Below, in pieces: positions 27,903 to 36,500 of a DNA stretch of 60,096 nucleotides; position 1 is the first letter of the stretch, and each line of letters begins with the position of its first letter. This DNA comes from Sharpea porci. Lineage in GTDB: Bacteria > Bacillota_I > Bacilli_A > Erysipelotrichales > Coprobacillaceae. The notes beneath the pieces were generated by a model. The model was given only the letters and a program-made list of their open reading frames with translations. It was not told where the DNA came from and did not search any database. The translations under genes and the position numbers were made by a program. The stretch covers positions 1 to 60,096 of the forward strand of contig NZ_VUNM01000010.1 of assembly GCF_009695655.1 (NCBI RefSeq), written 5' to 3'.

Positions 27903-28750
27903 TACTGAACCCTTCTCTTATATGATAATAATGTATTCTTCATAAGCATTGCTATTGTCATTGGACCAACACCACCAGGTACTGGTGTAATAGCAGCAAC
28001 TTTATCTTTCACGTCATCAAAGTCTACATCACCACATAACTTCCCATTCTCATCACGATTCATGCCAACATCAAGAACAACAGCCCCTTCTTTAACATAA
28101 TCAGCAGTGAAGAACTTAGCTTTGCCTATAGCCGCAATAAGCACATCAGCACGTGACGTTACTTCTTGAAGATTCTTTGTATGACTATGAGCTATTGTCA
28201 CGGTGGCATTATGGTGTAGTGCTAATAAAGCGACTGGCTTACCGACAATATTACTACGTCCCACAACAACAACTTCCTTGCCATCCAAATCATATCCTAT
28301 CTCATCAAGCATGACCATCATGCCATAAGGAGTACATGGAATAAAGCCTTCTTCATTTAAGAAAAGTTTAGCGATATTAGCTGGATGGAATCCATCCACA
28401 TCCTTCTCTGGTGCAATCGCTTTTAAGACCTTTTCTTCATCAATAGTCTTAGGTAATGGTAACTGTACAAGAATACCATCAACGCTATCATCATGATTCA
28501 ATTCATCAATAAGCTTTAATAATTCCTCTTCACTCATTGTTGCATCCTTATTGATACGTAAGCTTTCCATACCAACATAAGCACAAGCCTTCTCTTTATT
28601 ACGTACATAAACCTGACTTGCTTGATTGTCCCCCACAAGAATCACAGCAAGCTTAGGCACTCTCTTGCCTGTCTTTCTGATTGCCTCAATTTCTGCTTTA
28701 ATGGCATCTTTTGTTTTTGTAGAGATCTCTTTTCCGTTTATTAATTTCAT
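27902..28750 (-). CDS. folD: Methylenetetrahydrofolate dehydrogenase/cyclohydrolase
   Basis: Bifunctional folate enzyme of 282 residues interconverting methylene-, methenyl- and formyl-tetrahydrofolate. The catalytic YVRNKEKAC places the key lysines at 52 and 54; GILVQLPLPK, DGFHPANIAKL, VVVGRSNIVGKP (NADP site) and TPVPGGVGPMT are all canonical. Normal length. RBS GGGGTGAGG precedes the start. It is coupled by a 1-nt overlap to the DUF951 gene. Confidence 0.97.
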   Translation of the reverse strand: MKLINGKEISTKTKDAIKAEIEAIRKTGKRVPKLAVILVGDNQASQVYVRNKEKACAYVGMESLRINKDATMSEEELLKLIDELNHDDSVDGILVQLPLPKTIDEEKVLKAIAPEKDVDGFHPANIAKLFLNEEGFIPCTPYGMMVMLDEIGYDLDGKEVVVVGRSNIVGKPVALLALHHNATVTIAHSHTKNLQEVTSRADVLIAAIGKAKFFTADYVKEGAVVLDVGMNRDENGKLCGDVDFDDVKDKVAAITPVPGGVGPMTIAMLMKNTLLSYKRRVQ

Positions 28751-28802
28751 ATCCTCACCCCCTATTTTTCCCCATTATAAAGGAATCAACACCAATATAA
28801 AA

Positions 28803-28832
28803 GCAAAAAATATCTCCCCAAAAGGGAGATAT
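28803..28832 (-). terminator. Terminator of ohrR-trxB
   Basis: Minus-strand ATATCTCCC pairs with GGGAGATAT around a short loop and is followed by TTTTTTGC. Confidence 0.85.
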
Positions 28833-28834
28833 CC

Positions 28835-29746
28835 TTAAATTAAACTATCAGCAACATGCTGTCCTGCAATAGCACCATCACTAGCCGCAGTAATAACCTG
28901 ACGTAAGTGTTTCTGGCGTACATCACCAATTGCATAAATGCCTTTGATACTTGTTTCCATGTTATCATCTGTAAGAACATAACCACGTTCATCTAAGATG
29001 CCTAAGTCTTTCACAAAGCCAGTAATTGGATCAGCCCCAACAAATGGGAAAATACCACTTACAGGAATAACTGATGGTTCATTAGTATCAGAATCAGTTA
29101 CCTTTAAGCCTACAACCTTATTGTCTTCTGAGAGCACTTCTGCTGGTTTCTTCTTAAAATGGAAGACAATATTGTCAGCAGCTAATGCCTTATCTGAAAT
29201 AATCTTGTCAGCTCTAAAGACATCTCTTCTCATTACAACATGCACCTTATCCACAATGGTAGAAAGATATGTGGCTTCTTCAATAGCAGAATTACCACCA
29301 CCAATAACAGCTACTTCCTTACCACGATAGAAAGGTCCATCACATACAGCACAATAAGAAACGCCTCTACCTGTCATTTCTTCTTCACCAGGAATATTCA
29401 TCTTACGTTCTTTTGTACCTGTAGCAATAATAACTGCCTTAGCTTCAATCGCATCATCACCTAAATGCACAATCTTCTTATCGCCTTCAACAGTAACACC
29501 TGTTACTTCTGCCATTTCGAAAGAAGCACCAAAGCTTAAACCATGTTCATACATATCATAGGCTAACTGTGGCCCTGCAATTTTTTTAATACCTGTGTAG
29601 TTTTCAATTTCAGCTGTCAGATTCAGTTTTCCACCAGGTGCTCCAGATTCCACAATTGTCACCTGTGCTCCTGCTCTTGATGCATATAAGGCAGCTGTTA
29701 AGCCAGCAGGTCCTGCACCAATAATAACAACATCAGTCTTCTTCAT
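28835..29746 (-). CDS. trxB: Thioredoxin reductase
   Basis: FAD/NADPH disulfide reductase of 303 residues. FAD site VVIIGAGPAGLTAALYASRA, redox-active CAVC (Cys132, Cys135), NADPH site VAVIGGGNSAIEEA, and C-terminal GIYAIGDVRQKHLRQVITAASDGAIA define it. It starts 3 nt after the OhrR-type regulator gene on the same transcript, which suggests that thiol stress sensed by that regulator controls the supply of reduced thioredoxin. Thioredoxin itself is not in this window. Length is as expected for the low-molecular-weight bacterial type. Confidence 0.95.
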   Translation of the reverse strand: MKKTDVVIIGAGPAGLTAALYASRAGAQVTIVESGAPGGKLNLTAEIENYTGIKKIAGPQLAYDMYEHGLSFGASFEMAEVTGVTVEGDKKIVHLGDDAIEAKAVIIATGTKERKMNIPGEEEMTGRGVSYCAVCDGPFYRGKEVAVIGGGNSAIEEATYLSTIVDKVHVVMRRDVFRADKIISDKALAADNIVFHFKKKPAEVLSEDNKVVGLKVTDSDTNEPSVIPVSGIFPFVGADPITGFVKDLGILDERGYVLTDDNMETSIKGIYAIGDVRQKHLRQVITAASDGAIAGQHVADSLI

Positions 29747-29749
29747 ATT

Positions 29750-30205
29750 CTATTCCTCACTTTCAAAAGATGGCTCAACATCTTCTTTTCCTAATATCTT
29801 ATATAATAAACGATATAATTCATCTGCTTCTTCTTTATCAATATTGACACATGCCCCTAACTGATTAGGAATATTCTTTGCCTGTTCTTCAAGTGCTAAA
29901 CCAGCATCAGTAATCGTGACATTAAGAGAACGCTCATCTTTCTTGCTTCTCTTTCTTTTAATCAGCCCTTTAGCTTCTAAACGCTTTAATAATGGTGTTA
30001 ATGTACCTGAATCTAGAAACAATGCTTCTCCTAGCTCTTTGACATTCACCTGCTTCTTCTCCCACATCACCATCATCGTAATATATTGGGTATATGTTAG
30101 GTCTATTTGATCTAATAATGGTTTATATTTCTTTGTGATTAAATGACTTGCAGCATAGAGAGGAAAGCACAGCTGATTCTCTAGCTTTAAACAATCATAA
30201 CTCAT
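29750..30205 (-). CDS. OhrR-type MarR-family thiol-peroxide sensor
   Basis: Winged-helix regulator of 151 residues. The N-terminus CLKLENQLCFPLYAASHLITKKYKPLLD is the OhrR signature, with the peroxide-sensing Cys13 in QLC-F; the DNA-binding part is GEALFLDSGTLTPLLKRLEAKGLIKRKRSKKDERS. OhrR normally represses an organic hydroperoxide reductase gene (ohr). None is adjacent; trxB follows instead after 3 nt. A palindrome lies upstream at 30222-30237, consistent with autoregulation. An extra Cys5 and an unusual C-terminal acidic tail are also visible. Confidence 0.87.
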   Translation of the reverse strand: MSYDCLKLENQLCFPLYAASHLITKKYKPLLDQIDLTYTQYITMMVMWEKKQVNVKELGEALFLDSGTLTPLLKRLEAKGLIKRKRSKKDERSLNVTITDAGLALEEQAKNIPNQLGACVNIDKEEADELYRLLYKILGKEDVEPSFESEE

Positions 30206-30221
30206 ATCATGTCACCTCACT

Positions 30222-30237
30222 AAGTTGTGTACAACTT
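30222..30237. promoter_or_regulatory. OhrR-type operator candidate
   Basis: AAGTTGTGTACAACTT is a palindrome broken only at the two central bases, 17 nt before the ohrR-type start codon. Size, AT-rich arms and position suit a MarR/OhrR dimer. Confidence 0.6.
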
Positions 30238-30280
30238 AATTTCATATATACCTTAACATCAACATTCATCACTGTCAACA

Positions 30281-30496
30281 TTAGTGCTTATCTCTTTTCT
30301 CTTCCCACAAATCATAAAAGAAACACAACGCTAACAAGAATAAATAAACATACATCACATCATTCACTACTCTCATAACAACATTAAACACATCATTATT
30401 CTTCACAACACACTTATCCAAAAACATAAAGAAAGCATAAACACCAATAATCACAAATTGATATTTTCCATATATTAATTTCTTGAGCTTCTCCAT
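30281..30496 (-). CDS. Small membrane protein of unknown function
   Basis: Short protein of 71 residues with two hydrophobic stretches, FVIIGVYAFFMFL (about 13-25) and VMYVYLFLLALCFFYDLW (about 48-65), separated by a charged segment, and a basic C-terminus. The ATG at 30496 is chosen because GGGAG lies 8-9 nt upstream; a GTG at 30505 is possible. It is not recognised. It lies between the giant surface gene and the ohrR promoter on the same strand. Confidence 0.55.
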   Translation of the reverse strand: MEKLKKLIYGKYQFVIIGVYAFFMFLDKCVVKNNDVFNVVMRVVNDVMYVYLFLLALCFFYDLWEEKRDKH

Positions 30497-30551
30497 AACA
30501 ACCACTCCCTATAAAAATCTTAACATTCTCCCATTCCTTCAACAAGAACTA

Positions 30552-30581
30552 CGACAAAAAGGCCGAACAAACGTTCGACCT
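30552..30581 (-). terminator. Terminator of the surface-protein operon
   Basis: Minus-strand AGGTCGAAC pairs with GTTCGGCCT over AAAC/GTTT and is followed by TTTTTG. Confidence 0.85.
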
Positions 30582-30596
30582 CAATACTACATATAT

Positions 30597-33500
30597 TTAT
30601 TGCTCATTATGTGTCTTCAAAAGCATATAGAATACAAAACCTAAGAAGCCCACAAAGGCTAATAGCATCGTCAGTATTCCAAAATGAGTACCTGTAGGTA
30701 CTACACCATCTTTGTGATTAATGAATGTGATTGTATCATTATCAACAGCCTTACTCATATTATCAGCATTAACCACATTACCATCATTAATATTATGAGA
30801 AACTTCATAATCAGTTTCTGCTTCTTTAATGCTGTAGGATGCTGTCTTAGGTACATTCTTAAAGACAACAGATTCATTGTGTTTAAGTGTAATTTCTGCA
30901 CTTAGGGTATTGTTGTTGCTTGCAGGAGCACGTCGAGGTGCGACTGTATTTGGCTTTAAATGCGTACTCTTCTTGATGACTTTAGGATTGTTCTTTGATG
31001 AAGCATTGAAGGTATCAACCTGAATTTCTTCATCATCAGAAACATTATTAAATGTTACAGTAAATGTAAATGGCTTACTATAATCACCAAACGAACCTGT
31101 AACACGGTTTTTCAGTACAATATTAGCTGCTTCAGGTAATGCATTATTGAATGTAACATCAATATCATTGCCTTCAACAACTGTTTCTTCATCAGTAGCT
31201 AAATCAACATAAGCTTTATCATTAGTTTTCGTCTTCTGATAGCTTCCAGCAACAAGATCATAGCTTGCCTTACCTCTATTTGCCTTTTCAGTTATTTGGT
31301 ATTTTGTAGTAGCAGGCACATTCTTAAATGTCACCTCATCACCACTTGCAAGCTTAGCATTCACTACAGCCTTACCATTATCATCAGGTGTAATCATACC
31401 TAAATCTGACATAAAGCCTTCATTAGGAATATTTGAGAAGTTAATATTGAATTCAAACTTATCATCACTCTTATTACCACTTGTTGTCTTCTTGAGTGTT
31501 AGGTTCTGATAGAACTCTAGCTTGTTTGTGAATGTCACAACAATATTCTCATCTTTGTCCACATTCTCCCAGGCTGTAGAAAGAGCGGTGTTAGTAGCAT
31601 CAACCATATCAGCAGACTGTGCTGTCTTCCCACCTGTAATCTTATAAGAAGGCTTGTATTCACCTGCTGCTTCAGTAATTTTATACTGTGCACCAACAGG
31701 AAGATTATCAATCTTTAATTCTTCATCCTTCTTCATCGTTACATGCACATAGCCATTACCATCACTATCTGACGTAAACACATTATTACCTAGCTTATAC
31801 TCTGTATTCTTTTCAAGCTTCTTGAATGCAACATCAAAGTCATATGTATGTTCATTGACAGAGAAACCTTCGACCTGTTTCTTAAGTGTAAAGCCGTTTG
31901 TTTCTACATCTAGATTCTTTTCTTGATAGTGGTTTTCAAACAAAACATCAGCATGATAATTATCATCATTTAACGTTCCACTTGCATTCTTATTAGTAGT
32001 ACTGAACTCTTCATACTCATTTTCTTTTACTAAATATGTTGTTCCTTCAGGTATATCCGTCAAGTGTGCTGTTTCTCCGTCTTTTAAGCTTACTCTACCG
32101 ATACCATCATTAAATACAACATCACCAAATATTTGTGTACCTTTAATATTTTTTCCAGATAGTATAATTGTGAAAAGGTAATGCATATCTTTATATTTAT
32201 TTGGAACTTCAATTGTCGGTGAATCTTCAGTTACTTTATATTCTTTCTTTGTGGAAGGTATGACTTCCCCATTTTCATTGAAGCCAGTTACAATTGCATA
32301 GTAGCCATACCCATCTCCAATACCACCATAATCAGATCTAAATCCAAAAGTAACACTGTCTCCATCAATATCATATTCTTTAGTGTTACTTGTATTTGTA
32401 TGATTGCCGCCGCCAAGCTTTCCTGAGATTGAGGTGCTGTGATTATTTGAAGCTGTGTAGTTTGGATGTTTTCCTTGCCACATGCATACCCAGTCACAAT
32501 CACTTGACTCACCACCATAAATTATCTTCACATGAAGTTTGGATGCGCCATCAATTGTTACAACATCGTTTATATTCATGCCTTCTAAATAGTTACCATT
32601 TTGGATTCCTTCATCATTTATATTAGGTGTATGAGAGTATTTAGTTACTGGAATATCAGTCAATACCAATTGTTTACCATCCACCTTCTTAGTTATATCA
32701 ATACTATAGTAATCTTTCTTTACTACTCTTGTATCAGTATTTACGATTTCCGAAGGATTTTCTTTTGTAGTTACAACTGGATTATTCTCTTCATTCGAAG
32801 ATGTATAGCCTTCTACAGTATCTTCCCATGCATAATAAGTTGCATGATCATCAGCAACATTAAATTCATAAGTCCAAACATCACCATCTTTAGTTATTGT
32901 AGCATCAGTATCAGATGAATAAGTAGCCCTATCTTCAGCATGAACTTCAGTTATAATACTCAAGTTCTTAAATAGTGAAATAATATTTGATCCGATTTCT
33001 TTTAGTGTCTCAATGAATCCAATGTTATTCGCTTTTGCGCCTGTTGAAGTAGCCTTATAAGTGAAATAACCTTTACCATCACCACCATAATAAGCTTTAC
33101 TCATACCAGTTTCACTAGGATCATAATTAGGTAGCTTATAGCTATATCCAAACATATCCCCATTCCAATCCGATATATTAAGCCATGGCTCAGAAACATA
33201 TATTCTTTCTAAATTATCACAATAAGAAAACATAATCGATACCTCACAAGAGTAAGTAGCATAACGATTAACATGCATATTTGAAAGATCTAATTCTTTT
33301 AATTTTTCACAACCAGAAAACATGCCATTCATATAACGTGCAGCTTCAAAATGAGAAACGTCCAAAGTTTCAACGTTTTTCACGCCATTAAACATATATT
33401 CCATACTATATATTGATGGAGTGTTAAAAGAAGATACATCCAGAGACTTTAACGAAATACATGCATAAAACATTCCGTTCATATCTTCAACTTTAGCAGT

Positions 33501-36500
33501 ATTAAATGAAGATAAATCTAATGAGATAAGTGAACTACAGTCTCTAAACATATAAGACATATCTATAACATTTGATGTGTCAAACCTTGAAAGATCTAAG
33601 GCTTTTAAATCTGAACAAGAATCAAACATACAAGACATATTTTCAACGTTTGAAGTAACAAAAGATGATAGATCCAATGATTCTAAAAGTGAACATTCAC
33701 AAAACATTCCGTACATATTTTTAACATTTCTGGTATCAAAGGAAGAAATGTTTAGTTTATTTAATTTAGAACAGCTTCCAAACATATACTTGAAGGAAAT
33801 CACCTTTGACGTATTAAATTTAGAAAGATCTAATGATATCAATGAGGAGCAACGATAAAAAATTCTAGTCATATTTTCAACATTAGCTGTATCAAAATTA
33901 GAGACATTTATAGACATTAGAGAATTGCAATCACTAAACATTCCTTCCATATTTGTGATTTTGCTAGTATCAAAATTAGATAAATCTATTGATTCTAATG
34001 CTTTATTGCTAGAATACATTTCCTGCATACTTGTCATAAAAGCAGTATCTATTTTATTTGTATCTATCTTAGTAGCCTTATCAAAATATGAGAACATATA
34101 TTTTACTGCATCCGACATCCTTATCGTTTGTGCATTCGTCCAATAATAAATAACGTTATCTTTTTGCCAGCCATATATCTTATAACGTGCATTTGCATCA
34201 TAGAAATTTTTATCAAGTCGAACTGCATTATTCGGCACTTCGGTTTCCGAAATATCACTATACAAAATCGAAGTCACACTATTAGCTTTAAAATTTAAAA
34301 TATGAGAAAATGGACTATTTCTAATTTTGGAAGAATAATTGACTTTATCATTCAAATTATCCTCCCTCCACTCCACATAAGAAGGAATTTTTGTGATATC
34401 TGTAGTGATATGAATAACAGGTGTTGGTCTTTCTTCATTTGTCTTGTTGTCTTTCCAGACCTTCTTGACAATGATTTTGCCATCTTTAATCTTCTCGTTA
34501 TCTACACGATATTTATTGTTAGTGTTATGTTCTTGACCATCAATTGTGTATTTACCGTCTTTCTCAATAACGACTACATGCTTGGTGCTTTCAGCCGTAT
34601 ATCCAGTTGGAGCTTTTGTTTCCTGAAGGATATATGTACCTGACTCAAGGCCAGCGAATGTCACAAGCCCATCAGCTCCTGATATAGATGTTTTATTAAC
34701 CTTTGTTCCTTTATTAGATGTTCCTTTCAAAGAGAACTCTGCACCTTGGAGTAATGAGTCATCATATGATGACTGCTTTGAAATTTGAATTGTATGATAT
34801 GGTTCATTATAAATAATGATGTTGCCTGTCTTATCAGTTACTGCATCCTGTATGCCTGCATTACCCTTGTCATCAATAATAGCAGTATATTCTACATCAT
34901 TAGTAATATAGCCTTCTGGTGTACCCACTTCCTTAAGCGTATAGACACCATATTCTATATTTTCAAATCTAACAGTTCCATAATCATCCGATGTCGCATA
35001 TAAAAGCACATCATTCTTGTAAGCTGATTTACCAGTCAGACTAAAACGTGCATTTTTGACACCTAAAGCCTTATTAACTAAATCTCGTTTTTCAAATACA
35101 ACATCACCATGTATTCTTGGATCATCTGTCAATGTAACGACATTGTCATTCTTTGTAATTTCTTCATTGCTATTCTTATAGACAGTAAACTGACCATTAT
35201 CATTGATAATGACTTTGTATTCTGTCTTGTCTAGAAAATAATCAGCTGGAGAATATGTTTCTTTGAGTGTATATGTACCTTTTTCAACATCTTCAAATAC
35301 AAGATTGCCCTTTGCATTTGTTGTTTCAGTGACATCAATCTTAGTATTGTAATCTGATGTACCATAAAGACGATACTTGGCGCCTTCAACAGAATCATCG
35401 CTTTCAGATGACTTCTTATGGATATTAACATTGCCTGTCATCTTGAATGATACCGTTGTATAGTCATGATGGATCAACGCTGTTTTCTCATTATCTTTAT
35501 TGTCTATTGTTGTATCTCTGACGTAGATATTATTGTAGGAATTCTGATAACCATCAGCCTTGCCTTCAACTTTATCAGGTGCCTGCATATAAAGAACGGC
35601 ATTAAGCGTTTCACCTTCATTAAGTATATAGTCGCCACCATTAGTATTCTTAGAACAATCAATAACTATTGCTTTTACAGAAGAAAGTTTTATATTTTCA
35701 TCAAACTTCTTCCATATTGTACTGTCATTGAGATCATTGTTGTTGTCTATTGAAAGGTTGTTTTTTTCACTATAGTAAACAACAGGAGCGATACCTTTAG
35801 ACTTCAGTTGTGTAAGATCCAATGAACTTAATGTTCCATGCCAGTCTGATTTCTTGCCATTAACTAAATAGTTCTCAAGTGAATCATAGATAATGATATT
35901 CTTTCTCTTTGTCGTATAAGAGTTGACAAGACGTGTTTCATAAGAATACTCATCTTTACCTGATACAAATGTATTGTATGAATAAGCACTTTCCTTAGCT
36001 GACTTGACTTGAAGCTGTAATCCTGTAAGTGATGAGGCAATGTTGGAGATACTGTATGGATCTTCATCATAGAGGAATTTGGCTGCATTAGTTTGTTTAT
36101 CTAGGTCTATCATGTAGGCCTTATTAGCTGCTGACATGTTACCACCATTATCCGCAAAGCCATTTGTAATATCCTCGTTACCTGTTTCATAAGCTACTGG
36201 GTTGATGATGTTTTCGCCATAGTCCTTCACAGATTCCCAGCTCATCATAACACTCAGATATAGGCTGTAATACTTTGCTTGTAATGGAATATCAACAATG
36301 ATGAGATCTCGCCCACTCTGCATATAGTTCTGCTTGATTTCATAACTGAAGTCATTCTTGCTTAGTGTGCCCTTTTCAGTTTCAACCTGTAACGTACCTT
36401 TCTTAAGATGTGTACCTTTAGGTAAAAGATCATAGAAACGTCCTGAATCCTGTACAAGATAACTTGTCTTGTCATCAGTTTTAATTGTTTCCTTCTGGTC

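Noticed and set aside
33577-33858. Open frames opposite the giant surface gene
   Set aside because: They have no RBS and mirror the repeat structure of the real gene on the other strand.
33250-34000. Periodic repeats of about 70 bp considered as a CRISPR or DNA satellite
   Set aside because: They are diverged codon-phased units encoding BspA-type repeats; there are no identical repeats with unique spacers.
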